The notes under the pieces are model-generated. The model was not told the DNA's origin. It worked only from the letters and a program-made list of their open reading frames with translations, and made no database searches. From Streptomyces bottropensis ATCC 25435 (lineage in GTDB: Bacteria > Actinomycetota > Actinomycetes > Streptomycetales > Streptomycetaceae): a stretch of 64,000 nt of DNA. The DNA lies in the NCBI RefSeq assembly GCF_000383595.1, contig NZ_KB911581.1, forward strand, positions 7,709,519-7,773,518, read 5' to 3'. The translations under genes and the position numbers were made by a program. Position 1 is the first letter of the stretch; the number at the start of each line of letters is the position of its first letter. Of this stretch, positions 8,311 through 16,992 are shown in pieces.

Positions 8311-9957
8311 CTACCGCACCAGCAACCCCTCCCGCCCCCGGGCCCGGTACTCCGTCACCAGCCGTGCCAGATCCACCGCCGAGAACTTCCGGTACGCCCA
8401 CTTCCCCGGTGGACGCCACCAGACCGGATCCGGGCAGCGGAAGCCCTCCCGGCGCAGGGTGGTGCGCTGGATCTTGTTGGTGGCGGTGACGGGCATGGAC
8501 GCGACGACGCGTACGAAGCGGGGGGTCATCTTGGTCCCCAGGTCGGGCTGGGACACCAGGAACTCGGCGAAGCCCTCGGGGTCGAAGTCACCCGCGATCG
8601 TCGCCATGACCTGGTCCCCGGCAACCGGGTCGGGGACGGCGTAGACGGCGACGGCCTCGGCGCCCTCGTAGCGGGCGAGGATGTTCTCGATGACGGCGGC
8701 GGCGAGGTTCTCGCTGTCGACGCGGAGGCGGTCGTCGGTGCGGCCGGCGAAGTAGAGGAAGCCGCCGGTGTCGCGGTAGAAGAGGTCGCCGGTCCAGTAC
8801 CAGCCGTCGTGGCGGCGGGCGGCGTCGGCCTCCGGGTTGCGCCAGTAGCCCTCGAAGGGGTTGGGGCCGCGGTTGACCAACTCCCCTATCGCCTCGGTGC
8901 CGTTGAGCAGGCGGCCGTCGTCGGCGAGGAGGGCGGGCGGGCACTCCTTACGGGTCTGCGGGTCGACCACCGCGAGGTCGTCGCCGGGTGCCGCCCGGCC
9001 GATCGCCCCCGGTGGTGCTCCGGGCGTCCGCTGGATCGCCGCCCCGCCCTCGGACGACCCGTACCCCTCCACGAGCCGGACCCCGAACCGCTTCTCGAAC
9101 GCCGCCGCGTCCACGGCCCCCGCCTCCGTGCCGAAACCCATGCGCAGGGGGTTGTCGCGGTCGTCGGGGCGGGGTTCGGTGGCGAGCACGTACTGCACCG
9201 CCCGTCCGACGTAGGTGAAGTACGTGGCCCCGTACGCCCGTACGTCGTCCAGGAACCGGGAGGCGGAGAACCGGCGCCGTAGCGCGATCCCGGCGCCGGC
9301 GACCAGGGCGGGGGCCCAGTCGGCGATGACCGCGTTGCCGTGGAACAGCGGCATGCAGATGTAGTGCACGTCGTCCCGCCGGACCCCGAAGCGGTCCACC
9401 AGTGCCCGGCCGGCCGCCGCGAGCCGGCCCTGGGAGCAGAGGGCGGCCTTGGGGGCGCCGGTGGAGCCGGAGGTGAAGTAGAGGAGGAGCCGGTCGGCGG
9501 GGGTGGCACGGGTCGGGTCGGGTGTGGCGTCGGCGTACGGGGCGAGCAGGTCGGCGTACGCCTGGGTGTCCGTCACCAGTACGCGTACGCCGATGAGTTC
9601 GAGGTTCGCCAGCAGGGGCAGGTGGGCCCGTTCCGTGATGAGGAGCCGGCATTCGGTGTGCAGGATGTCGCGGGCCAGTTCGGGGCCCCGGCGGGTGGGG
9701 TTGATACCGGCGACGGCGGCGCCCGCGAGGGCCGCCGCGCTCAGCCAGAGGGGGAATTCCGGGGTGTTGTCGAGGAGGACGCCGAGGTGCGGTTCGGCGT
9801 CGGGTGGCAGGAGGTCGGCGAGCAGGGCCGCGCGGGCGGCGGCTCCGGCGGCGACCTCGTGGTGGGTCAGGATCTGTTCCTCGAACCACAGCCCGGGCCG
9901 GTGGTCGTCCCACCGGTCGGCGACGAGAGTTGCGACCGTGCACCTCGTGGACTCCAT
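8311..9957 (-). CDS. AMP-forming acyl-CoA synthetase (FadD17-like)
   Basis: A 548-residue ANL-superfamily ligase that activates a carboxylic acid to an acyl-AMP and then an acyl-CoA. Motifs in order: P-loop-like YFTSGSTGAPK, the FACL/VLACS-type VEGYGSSEGG, YWTGDLFYRD with GRTDDRLRV (ATP binding and hinge), and the C-terminal PVTATNKIQR with the catalytic Lys. It resembles actinobacterial FadD17/FATP-type enzymes acting on long-chain acids; the substrate is uncertain. It is transcribed alone, away from the two-component pair. Confidence 0.86.
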   Translation of the reverse strand: MESTRCTVATLVADRWDDHRPGLWFEEQILTHHEVAAGAAARAALLADLLPPDAEPHLGVLLDNTPEFPLWLSAAALAGAAVAGINPTRRGPELARDILHTECRLLITERAHLPLLANLELIGVRVLVTDTQAYADLLAPYADATPDPTRATPADRLLLYFTSGSTGAPKAALCSQGRLAAAGRALVDRFGVRRDDVHYICMPLFHGNAVIADWAPALVAGAGIALRRRFSASRFLDDVRAYGATYFTYVGRAVQYVLATEPRPDDRDNPLRMGFGTEAGAVDAAAFEKRFGVRLVEGYGSSEGGAAIQRTPGAPPGAIGRAAPGDDLAVVDPQTRKECPPALLADDGRLLNGTEAIGELVNRGPNPFEGYWRNPEADAARRHDGWYWTGDLFYRDTGGFLYFAGRTDDRLRVDSENLAAAVIENILARYEGAEAVAVYAVPDPVAGDQVMATIAGDFDPEGFAEFLVSQPDLGTKMTPRFVRVVASMPVTATNKIQRTTLRREGFRCPDPVWWRPPGKWAYRKFSAVDLARLVTEYRARGREGLLVR

Positions 9958-9997
9958 GTCGGCGCACGGTAGTTGACGTTCCGTCAGTTGTGGAGGG

Positions 9998-10468
9998 TCA
10001 CGGCGTCGGGAACGAGGAGTCCGTGGAGAACCGGTGGTAGGTGACCATGAAGAACACGCAGAACGCGAAGGCCACCCCGAGGAAGGTCAGGAGGCCGAGG
10101 CCGGCCGCGGCCTGCTTGACGCGCCGGCCGGGCGCGTGGGCGGTGGCCGCCACGTCGGGGCCGCCGGTGTAGTGGACGGTGACGAAGTCGCCCTCGACCG
10201 TCGTCATCGGCCCGTCCTCCTCCTCGAAGCGGACGGCGCGGCCGTCGTGCGTCGTGAACTCGTACACGTGGTGGATCGTCGTGTGCAGGCTGCTGTGCTC
10301 ACCCATGCTCTTGCTGACCGTCGTGAAGGTCTTCAGACAGCGCGCCTCGGCCGTCAGTCCGCTGTTCCAGGCACCTCTGATGCGGAGCCAGCGGTTCAGT
10401 GTCCGGTAGGCCATCAAGGCGATGAAGGCCATCATGACCACGGGAATGAGGTAGAAGAAGACGTCCAT
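9998..10468 (-). CDS. DUF3592 membrane protein
   Basis: 156 residues. An N-terminal membrane segment (FFYLIPVVMMAFIALMAY) and a C-terminal one (LGLLTFLGVAFAFCVFFMV) flank a soluble beta-rich stretch with VYEFTTHDGRAVRFEEEDG and GDFVTVHYTGGPDVA. This is the DUF3592 pattern. GGGGGA precedes ATG 10468. The function is unknown. Confidence 0.8.
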   Translation of the reverse strand: MDVFFYLIPVVMMAFIALMAYRTLNRWLRIRGAWNSGLTAEARCLKTFTTVSKSMGEHSSLHTTIHHVYEFTTHDGRAVRFEEEDGPMTTVEGDFVTVHYTGGPDVAATAHAPGRRVKQAAAGLGLLTFLGVAFAFCVFFMVTYHRFSTDSSFPTP

Positions 10469-10588
10469 CGTGTTCCCCCGGAAGTTCGGTGGCCGCCCTG
10501 GTCGGCGGCGTGTGGGGAACGTACCCGGGTGGGGGCCCCGCGCAGCTCAAGTGAGGCTCAGAACTCGCGGGGCCGGTGGTGCCGAGGC

Positions 10589-11206
10589 TCAGAAGGTGAC
10601 GTCCGAGCAGGCGTAGAACGCGTTGGCGGTGTCCGCGATCGTCCAGACCGCGAGGATGACGTGGTGACCGCTCAGCCCGGACGGCAGACGGCCGGTGTGG
10701 GAGAGCGTGGACGGGGGGCGCTGACCGTTGTAGGGGACGGTGAAGAACGGGGTCAGGTTGAGGTCGGAGCGGGTCAGGGCGTGGTTCTGGTTCCAGCCCG
10801 CCCTGGTGACGTAGTACTTGAAGTCGGAGGTGGCGTGCATGGCGGTGAACTGCCAGCGGAACGTGTAGTTCTGGCCGCCCGTCACCCTGGTGGTGGGCCA
10901 GGCGCCGCCGCCCGGCCTGGTGGACGCGTCGAGCTGGTTGAACCTGCTGTTGCCACCGGAGCACAGCCGGCCGTCAGCCGGCCCTGAGCCCGGGAAGCCC
11001 TTCGGTCCCTCGACGCTCTGCGGTTCCCACTGGATGTCGCCGCAGTTCGTCACGGAGCCGTTCTGGCAGAGCTTCTGCCGGCTGACGGGGAGGTCGGTGT
11101 AGCCGTGGCCGGTGGCGCCACCACTGGAGAGCACGAACGCTCCGGTGGTGGCCAGGCCGACCGCGGCCGCGTACCACTTGGTCCTGTTACGCGCGTGATG
11201 GCGCAT
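10589..11206 (-). CDS. Secreted lytic polysaccharide monooxygenase, AA10
   Basis: A 205-residue AA10 copper enzyme that oxidatively cleaves chitin or cellulose outside the cell. The signal peptide (residues 1-33) ends so that H34 in ATG/HGYTDLP becomes the mature N-terminus, which is required for the histidine brace. The second Cu ligand is H124 in TAMHATSDF, and the axial aromatic is in ADTANAFYACSDV. There is no carbohydrate-binding module. ATG 11206 has GGGAG upstream; an extension to 11305 would bury the signal peptide. A DasR-like operator lies just upstream, so a chitin-responsive role is favoured. Confidence 0.93.
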   Translation of the reverse strand: MRHHARNRTKWYAAAVGLATTGAFVLSSGGATGHGYTDLPVSRQKLCQNGSVTNCGDIQWEPQSVEGPKGFPGSGPADGRLCSGGNSRFNQLDASTRPGGGAWPTTRVTGGQNYTFRWQFTAMHATSDFKYYVTRAGWNQNHALTRSDLNLTPFFTVPYNGQRPPSTLSHTGRLPSGLSGHHVILAVWTIADTANAFYACSDVTF

Positions 11207-11239
11207 GCTGCCGCTCCCTGGAGTACGTGGGGTAGTTTC

Positions 11240-11255
11240 CAGGTCTAGACCAAGT
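11240..11255 (-). promoter_or_regulatory. DasR-responsive element (dre)-like operator of the LPMO gene
   Basis: On the minus strand the site reads TTGGTCTAGACCTG, centred on the palindrome GGTCTAGACC and ending 34 bases before the LPMO start. It matches the core of the Streptomyces DasR consensus (as I recall it, AGTGGTCTAGACCACT) and the chitinase-promoter repeat. DasR represses chitin and GlcNAc utilisation genes. Confidence 0.7.
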
Positions 11256-11357
11256 CCCAGATTATGGGCGACCGTTGACCGTGTCCATATCAAAAGCACG
11301 CCCATGTCGATTCAGCGGTCCGGGGCGGTCTCGGCGGTTCAGGCAGGCTCCGGCAGT

Positions 11358-12503
11358 TCAGGGCGACACCTCGCGACGCCCTGTGTAGAACGCCACCGTC
11401 AGGTCCTTCACCAGCGCCTTGCGCTCGTAGTCGTCCAGCTCGACCAGGCCGCGCAGGGTCAGCCGGGTGACCGTGTCCTCGACCGAGTCGACGACGGAGG
11501 TGAGGACGGTGTCGCGGTGCTGGGCGTCGAGCGCGGCGATCCGGCGGCGCTGTATCACGGCGGCCACCTCGGGCGCGTACTCGATCCGGGTCGGCTGGAC
11601 CGAGAAGACCTCCACCCCCGCCGGCGCCGCGTCCGCCGCCACCAGCCGCGTCAGCGCCTCGCCCACCGCCTCCGTGTTCCGCAGCGTCGCGTCCCGGACC
11701 AGCGCGCCCGGCGGTACGTCCGCGGGCAGTTGCGCCAGCACCCGGGAGACCGCCGCCTCCACGCACTCCCGCAGGTACCGCTCGTGGTCCTCGACCCCGA
11801 GCACCGCCCGCGCGGTGTCCCTGACCCGCCACGCCACCAGGGCGACGACGCGCATCGCGACGCCGTTCGCGTCGACGGCCGCCATCGGCTCGCTGCGCCA
11901 GTGCCGCAGCCGTACGTCGACCCGGCGGCGCAGCACCAGCGGGTTCACCCAGAGCAGGCCGGTGCGGCGGACCGTCCCCCGGTAGCGCCCGAAGAGACCG
12001 AGCACCCAGGCCCCTCCGGTCCGCCCCCGCGCCAGCCCGCCGAACCCGAACATCGTCAGGGCCCCGGCCCCGGCGTACGCCGCCCACTGCGCCGGTCCGA
12101 GTCCGGCACCCGCGTACGCCGTCGGCAGTCCGAGCCCTCGCGCCACGAGCTCCGGCAGCACCCCGGCCCACCAGGAGGTGAGGACGCATCCGGCCATCCC
12201 GCAGGCCCCGCCCAGCACTCCCAGCACTCCGGGCACCACCCGCGCCGACCGTTCGACCAGTTCGGGGTCGACCCGGACGGCGGGGCACGGCTTGGCGGAC
12301 GCGGGCCCCTGCCGCACCCGCGGCTGCTCGCCGGTCCCGCGCCGCCGGCCCACGACGGCGGGCGTGACCGGGACGACGACCGGGACGGGGTCGTCCCGGA
12401 AGAGCAGGTGTACGGGGATCTCGGTGGTGGTCTCGTTCTGGATGAGCCGGGCGGGCCGCGCGGGCCCCTCGGGCTCCGGTGTGGGTGGGATGGTCGTACT
12501 CAT
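11358..12503 (-). CDS. SPFH/band-7 (stomatin/prohibitin) domain protein
   Basis: 381 residues. A disordered N-terminus of about 85 residues contains RLIQNETTTEIPVHLLFRDD. Two hydrophobic stretches follow (VVPGVLGVLGGACGMAGCVL and a second one), then the SPFH domain from about residue 165 to the end, with LLWVNPLVLRRRVDVRLRHW, VDANGVAMRVVALVAWRV and RRIAALDAQHRDTV. The family scaffolds membrane microdomains. GGAGG lies five bases before ATG 12503. Longer versions of the frame run into low-complexity repeats and are not credible. Confidence 0.85.
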   Translation of the reverse strand: MSTTIPPTPEPEGPARPARLIQNETTTEIPVHLLFRDDPVPVVVPVTPAVVGRRRGTGEQPRVRQGPASAKPCPAVRVDPELVERSARVVPGVLGVLGGACGMAGCVLTSWWAGVLPELVARGLGLPTAYAGAGLGPAQWAAYAGAGALTMFGFGGLARGRTGGAWVLGLFGRYRGTVRRTGLLWVNPLVLRRRVDVRLRHWRSEPMAAVDANGVAMRVVALVAWRVRDTARAVLGVEDHERYLRECVEAAVSRVLAQLPADVPPGALVRDATLRNTEAVGEALTRLVAADAAPAGVEVFSVQPTRIEYAPEVAAVIQRRRIAALDAQHRDTVLTSVVDSVEDTVTRLTLRGLVELDDYERKALVKDLTVAFYTGRREVSP

Positions 12504-12636
12504 ACCTGCCTCCATGCCTCCGCGCAGGAAGAACCGTGCTGAGAGCTTTCGGTGGAGAGGGGGAGAAAAGCTTGGGAGAGGCCGAGGGTGGGAGAGGTCG
12601 AGGGATGGGAGAGGCCGAGGGGTAGGTCCGCGTTCC

Positions 12637-12681
12637 GGAGGGAGTGGGCCTGGAGGGAGTGGGCCTGGAGGGAGTGGGTCC
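12637..12681. repeat. Three tandem 15-bp repeats
   Basis: GGAGGGAGTGGGCCT occurs twice and is followed by a variant ending GTCC. Just before it (12574-12622) is a looser repeat of GGGAGAGGCCGAGGG. Both lie in the 197-bp gap between the SPFH gene start and the end of the cell-wall hydrolase gene. Confidence 0.8.
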
Positions 12682-12700
12682 GGCTGTCGGTTGTCTGCCG

Positions 12701-14380
12701 TCAGGAGAACAGCCGGCGCCAGGTCTCGGGGCCCGGATAGCCGTCCGCCGCGCCGCCCCGCCACCCCTGGGCCCGCTGGAACGCCTCCACGTTCCGCCGG
12801 TCCGACTCGCCCCAGCGCGACCCCGGGCCCGAGGTGTAGTACTTGCCGAATCCCTTCTTCACCAACTGCTTCCCCAGCCGGGTGACATACGCGTTGTCCG
12901 CGCCCGGCCGGAACATGCCACGCCCCGGATAGCCGAGGACGCCGTGCGAGGCGGGCGGCACGGGGGCCATGGGAGCCATGGGCGTCCGGGGAGCCATGGG
13001 TTCCGCGGCGTTCCTCGGCGGGGCGGACTTTCCGAGGGTCCCGGGCCGCTGCGGCGCGCCGCGCGGGGCGGACCCTCCCGACGGGGTCCCGGAGGTGGCG
13101 GACGTACCGGAAGCGGCGGGGATGCCAGTGGTGCCCGAGGTGCCGGGCGGGCGTGAAATCCCGGACGCTCCCGGCCTCCCCGACGGCCGGTGCACCACCG
13201 GCGGCTCGGGCGTCGCCGGCTTCCCGCTCGGGCCCGGGTTTCCGTCCGGTGGAATGTTCCGGCCCCGCCCGGTGACCAGATACGACCAGGTCAGGGGCCC
13301 CGGAGTGCCGTCGGCGAAGTGGCCCGACCAGCCCTGCGCCCGCTGGAACGCCCGGGTGGCCCTACGGTCGGCGTCCGACCAGATCCGCCCCGGCCCGCCG
13401 GTGTAGAAGCGGGCCCCGCCGCGCTGCACCAGCATCTGCCCCAGCCGGGCCACGTACGTGTTCTGCGCGCCGGGCCCGAAGGCCTCGGGGCCCGGAAAGC
13501 GGTCCCCGCCGGGCGGCCCGGCGGCCCCCTTCGCGCCCGGCGTCCGCAGTGCCTTCGGCGGTTCGGCGGACGTGCCGGTGCCCCCGGCGTCATCCGTCCC
13601 GTCGTCCGGCCGATCCGCGCCGTCGTCCGTGATCAGCCCCTTGTAGCGGTACGGCACATAGCGGGCGGCGTTGTCCCAGTACCCGTACGGGGTGACCTGC
13701 CTGCGGGCGTACGGGCGGGCCGACTCGTAGGCGATGTAGTGGGTCTCCGCGTCGTCCGTCCAGCCGCCGAAAATGACGACGTGCGAGCCCTTCCGAGGGT
13801 CCTTCGGGTTATGGAAGAGCAGCATGTCGCCCGGCTCCAGCCGGTCCTTCGAAATGCGTTGCGCGAACTTGTCGAGACTTCCCGTCCATTCGTTCCCGGG
13901 GAGGTTCCAGGCCATCGAGACGAACCCCGAGCAGTCCTGCCGATAACCGTCGGACCAGTATTCGCGCATGCTGTACGGCACCTCGGCCTGAATCCAGCTC
14001 TTGGCTCTCCTGATGATTTCGGCGCGAGTGGTGGGCGGCATCGTCACCTCCCTCGGCGGCTTCTCCCCGTCCGCCGGACGACTGCGGGGCCCGTGCAGCG
14101 GAGCCTTCTTGCCCTGCGGGGTGTCAGGGCCCTCACCTGCGGGAACGGCACCGGGGCGAGCCGGTCCATGGGTCGCCGCGACGGCCGGCACGACCTGCCC
14201 CGCGCCGAGTGCGGCGCCGGCGGCGGTGGCCACGACGAGGGCGTTCCTGACAGTTCTGGCCGCCGGGTGACCCGCATGGGCGTACTGGGCCGAGTAGGGC
14301 ATGACCCGTCGCCAGTGGACACAGCCGGGGCATTCGCAATCGGTCCCCGGATCGATCTCCTCGAACACCGGAGTCCCCAT
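12701..14380 (-). CDS. Secreted NlpC/P60-like hydrolase with two peptidoglycan-binding domains
   Basis: 559 residues from ATG 14380 (AGGGGA upstream). The short N-terminal part has a Cys pair (DCECPGCVHW), then a hydrophobic signal segment ending AVAATHGPA. The papain-like catalytic region holds YRQDCSGFVSMAWNL (Cys), PGDMLLFHNP and GSHVVIFGGW (His). Two similar PG-binding modules follow: GPGAQNTYVARLGQMLVQ...FQRAQGWSG, and GADNAYVTRLGKQLVKKG...FQRAQGWRG at the C-terminus. They are joined by a Pro/Gly/Ser linker with MAPRTPMAPMAPVPP. It probably cleaves or remodels peptidoglycan stem peptides; the exact bond is unknown. Confidence 0.85.
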   Translation of the reverse strand: MGTPVFEEIDPGTDCECPGCVHWRRVMPYSAQYAHAGHPAARTVRNALVVATAAGAALGAGQVVPAVAATHGPARPGAVPAGEGPDTPQGKKAPLHGPRSRPADGEKPPREVTMPPTTRAEIIRRAKSWIQAEVPYSMREYWSDGYRQDCSGFVSMAWNLPGNEWTGSLDKFAQRISKDRLEPGDMLLFHNPKDPRKGSHVVIFGGWTDDAETHYIAYESARPYARRQVTPYGYWDNAARYVPYRYKGLITDDGADRPDDGTDDAGGTGTSAEPPKALRTPGAKGAAGPPGGDRFPGPEAFGPGAQNTYVARLGQMLVQRGGARFYTGGPGRIWSDADRRATRAFQRAQGWSGHFADGTPGPLTWSYLVTGRGRNIPPDGNPGPSGKPATPEPPVVHRPSGRPGASGISRPPGTSGTTGIPAASGTSATSGTPSGGSAPRGAPQRPGTLGKSAPPRNAAEPMAPRTPMAPMAPVPPASHGVLGYPGRGMFRPGADNAYVTRLGKQLVKKGFGKYYTSGPGSRWGESDRRNVEAFQRAQGWRGGAADGYPGPETWRRLFS

Positions 14381-15172
14381 ACGATTCCCCTCGCGAACCG
14401 ACCGAAGAATTCCACGCTTCTGCACGCCCGTCAGTTTCTCAACTGTCCTCCGGTGTCGCATGCTGACGGTCCAAATGATGTACACGCCCGCGCCGCGTCC
14501 GGTCGACACGGGCCGCGACGGAGCCTCGGTGCCGCTCACTGTCGCCCAGGTTCCCCGGTGCCCCGGCCGGCCGACCTCGGAGGGACCTCGGAGGGACCTC
14601 GGAGGGTCACCGACCGCGACCCCTGGTGCGCCGAAGAACGAAGAAACCTTTCAGCAATTCCCGGTTACCGAACGGTCCGGTAATTAATGGTTACCGAACG
14701 GTCCGGTAATTACGCGAAAGTGACTCCCGGGTAGCGTTTCGTTCATTGAGTCCATTGATGACCGATCTTGACGCTCGGGCTCCGTCGGCTGCATGATCAG
14801 CGCTGCAGCAGAGCCGTGAACCAAAGACCCCCCACCTTCTTTGGGAGCCGTAGAGCCACCCCCACCCACCCCCACCCGCACACGCGCACACGCGCAGAGC
14901 CGCTCTTTTCGCGACCCCTTTTCGCGACCCCTCACCGCACCTTATTTCCGCGACCCCTTTTCACGTTTCCCTGCCCTTTTTCGGAGACGCTCAAGGGGTG
15001 CTTCTGCATGCCCCGGAATAACTTTCTGACGCGATTTGAGAAGTCGCCCGAATAAGGTTTTTGAAGTCTTGACTTCACACCGCAAGGCGCTCCATATTGA
15101 TGGCCGACCACCCCCCACCCTCGAATTCGGACCTCTTCGGAGGCCCGTTTCGCGGACCCCAAGGAGACATCA
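14381..15172. other. Long non-coding gap between cell-wall hydrolase and secreted quartet
   Basis: 792 bases without a convincing gene. It holds three tandem 11-bp units (about 14571-14608), two palindromes at 14663-14712, and a C/T-rich stretch at 14860-14965 with three repeats of CGCGACCCCTTTT type. It ends with the AAGGAGA ribosome-binding site of the gene at 15173. It is AT-richer than its flanks near 15000-15100, as expected for a promoter region. Confidence 0.6.
14663..14712. promoter_or_regulatory. Two tandem copies of an imperfect palindrome, likely operator
   Basis: Two 24-bp copies repeat with a 26-bp period. Each contains TTACCG-N7-CGGTAA (TTACCGAACGGTCCGGTAA). This architecture is typical of a dimeric repressor site, such as one for a TetR-like protein. 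It is 283 bp upstream of the hydrolase start and 460 bp upstream of the secreted quartet. The regulator is unknown. Confidence 0.6.
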
Positions 15173-15610
15173 ATGGCGATCGCACTCCCGTTCAGGCGCA
15201 AGGCGGTCCTGGCCGCTCTTGTGATCACAGCGGCGGCGGCCACCACGGTCACGCTGCCGGGCACGGCCGCGGCACAGTCGGGATCCCGCATCTGCGGGAA
15301 CTACTGGGAGGCCCGTGCCAACGGCAAGACGGTCGGGATCATGGCCAAGGTGCTGGAGGTGCCCAAGGTCGACTTCGGCATCTGCCTGCGCGTCATCGAC
15401 AAGACCAACAGCATCAACGGCCGGGAGCTGCCGGGCTACGGCAAGGTGACATGGAACCCGCGCCAGCCCATGCGGTCCTGGACCTGCGAGGACGCCGGCG
15501 ACCTGTTCAACGACAAGTACGGCGAGGACCCGTGCCTGACCATGAACCGGGTGGACCTCATCGGCCAGGTGGCGAACCGCACGCCCGTCGAGTGGTCGCA
15601 GGTGTACTGA
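15173..15610 (+). CDS. Secreted four-Cys protein, family A copy 1
   Basis: 145 residues with a Sec signal peptide ending TAAA/QSG. The mature part begins QSGSRICGNYW and has four cysteines (ICG, GICL, WTCED, DPCLTM), suggesting two disulfides. I do not recognise the family. The protein at 16993 is its paralogue, sharing QSGSRICGNYW, the pattern N-KxGxDxCxxM and the ending QVxNRT. AAGGAGA precedes the ATG. Its stop is one base from the next start, so it is co-transcribed with the family B genes. Confidence 0.8.
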   Translation: MAIALPFRRKAVLAALVITAAAATTVTLPGTAAAQSGSRICGNYWEARANGKTVGIMAKVLEVPKVDFGICLRVIDKTNSINGRELPGYGKVTWNPRQPMRSWTCEDAGDLFNDKYGEDPCLTMNRVDLIGQVANRTPVEWSQVY

Positions 15611-15611
15611 C

Positions 15612-16247
15612 ATGCGCGGCAGAACGATGTGGCATCGCGTCCTGATGTGCGGAGCGCTCGTCCTCGCGACGGTGGCCACGACCGAGGGCACGGCCAGTGC
15701 GGCCACCCAGTGCTTCGGCCAGAGCCATTCCGACGGCGCGCAGATCGTCCCCGGCACCGGCGGCGGCCAGGTCACCCGCTCGGTCACCCGCCAGCGGGCG
15801 GCCGACACCTGGGACGACTGGATATGGCGCGGCACCGAATTCCAGTGCCCCCGAGGACGGACCTGCGAATACGCGTGGGAGAAATCCAAGACGACCACGA
15901 CCGGCTGGGCCATCGGCGGCGGCACCAATCTGGGCAACACCAGTTCGCCCTCCGGGAAGTGGTACAACGCCCTGATTCCCCTGGTGGTCGGCTATCAGAA
16001 GACCACACAGATCAGGACCTCGTTCACCTGGACCGTCCATCTCAATGGCGGCGACATCGGTCAACCCATTCAGGTAGCGGTTCGGCGCTGGACCCAGGGC
16101 GATTTCTCCGGCGGCTGGGTACGGACGAACAGGGGCTGCCAGGGAGGCACCGTCTACGAATGGGATGGTGATATCAGGTTCGGCAGCTGGACCCGGAACG
16201 TATTCGAGAAGGAAAAGGTCGGCTACGCCGTCAACGGCCGTATGTGA
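15612..16247 (+). CDS. Secreted beta-rich protein, family B copy 1
   Basis: 211 residues. The signal peptide ends ASAATQC. The mature protein has four Cys (TQC, FQC, RTC, RGC) and alternating polar and hydrophobic Ser/Thr-rich stretches such as KSKTTTTGWAIGGGTNLG and TSFTWTVHLNGGD, which suggest long beta-hairpins. The Thr-rich WxKSKTTTTGW segment loosely recalls insertion loops of aerolysin-like pore formers, but this is only an impression. No family is assigned. A tandem paralogue of equal length follows at 16310. Confidence 0.8.
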   Translation: MRGRTMWHRVLMCGALVLATVATTEGTASAATQCFGQSHSDGAQIVPGTGGGQVTRSVTRQRAADTWDDWIWRGTEFQCPRGRTCEYAWEKSKTTTTGWAIGGGTNLGNTSSPSGKWYNALIPLVVGYQKTTQIRTSFTWTVHLNGGDIGQPIQVAVRRWTQGDFSGGWVRTNRGCQGGTVYEWDGDIRFGSWTRNVFEKEKVGYAVNGRM

Positions 16248-16309
16248 CCGCCCCTCCCGGCACGCTCGACATTCACGCGGTACATCATCCTCCAGGAAAG
16301 GACATGATC

Positions 16310-16945
16310 ATGCCCGGTAAAGCGATGTGGCATCGCATGCTGATGTGCGGGGCTCTCGCCGTCGCCGCACTGGCCACGACCGAGGGCACGGCCAGTGCCG
16401 CCACTCAGTGCTTCAGCCAGAGCTACTCCGACGGCGCGCAGATCGTCCCCGGCACGGGCGGCGGCCAGGTCACCCGCTCGATCACCCGCCAGCGGGCGGC
16501 CGGCACCTGGGACGACTGGGTCTGGCGCGGCACCGAGTTCCAGTGCCCCCGGGGCCGGACCTGCGACTACGCATGGTCGAAGTCGAAGACGACGAACACC
16601 GGCTGGGCGGTCGGCGGCGGTACCGATCTCGGTAACGCCAGCTCCCCCTCCAAGAAGTGGTACAACGTCGTGCTTCCGCTGGTCGGCGGCTATCAGAAGA
16701 ACACCGAGATCAGCACCAACTTCACGTGGACCGTGCACCTCAACGGCGGTGACGTGGCCCAGCCCATTCAGGTCGCGGTCCGCCGCTGGACCCAGGGCGA
16801 CTTCTCCGGCGGCTGGGTACGGACGAACCGCGGCTGCCAGGGCGGCACCACCTACGAATGGGACGGAAGCGCCCGTTTCGGCAGCTGGACCCGGAACGTG
16901 TTCGAGAAGGAAAAGGTCGGCTATGCCGTCAACGGCCGTATGTGA
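16310..16945 (+). CDS. Secreted beta-rich protein, family B copy 2
   Basis: A 211-residue near-duplicate of the preceding gene. The two align end to end without gaps, and their last 20 residues (SWTRNVFEKEKVGYAVNGRM) are identical. I chose ATG 16310 because it matches the start of copy 1 and leaves eight bases after AGGAAAGG; ATG 16304 is too close to that site. Differences are mostly conservative and the four cysteines are kept, so both copies look functional. Confidence 0.8.
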   Translation: MPGKAMWHRMLMCGALAVAALATTEGTASAATQCFSQSYSDGAQIVPGTGGGQVTRSITRQRAAGTWDDWVWRGTEFQCPRGRTCDYAWSKSKTTNTGWAVGGGTDLGNASSPSKKWYNVVLPLVGGYQKNTEISTNFTWTVHLNGGDVAQPIQVAVRRWTQGDFSGGWVRTNRGCQGGTTYEWDGSARFGSWTRNVFEKEKVGYAVNGRM

Positions 16946-16992
16946 CAAGCCAGTTCACTTTCACCTTCTTTTTTCGAGCCAAGGAGACACCC

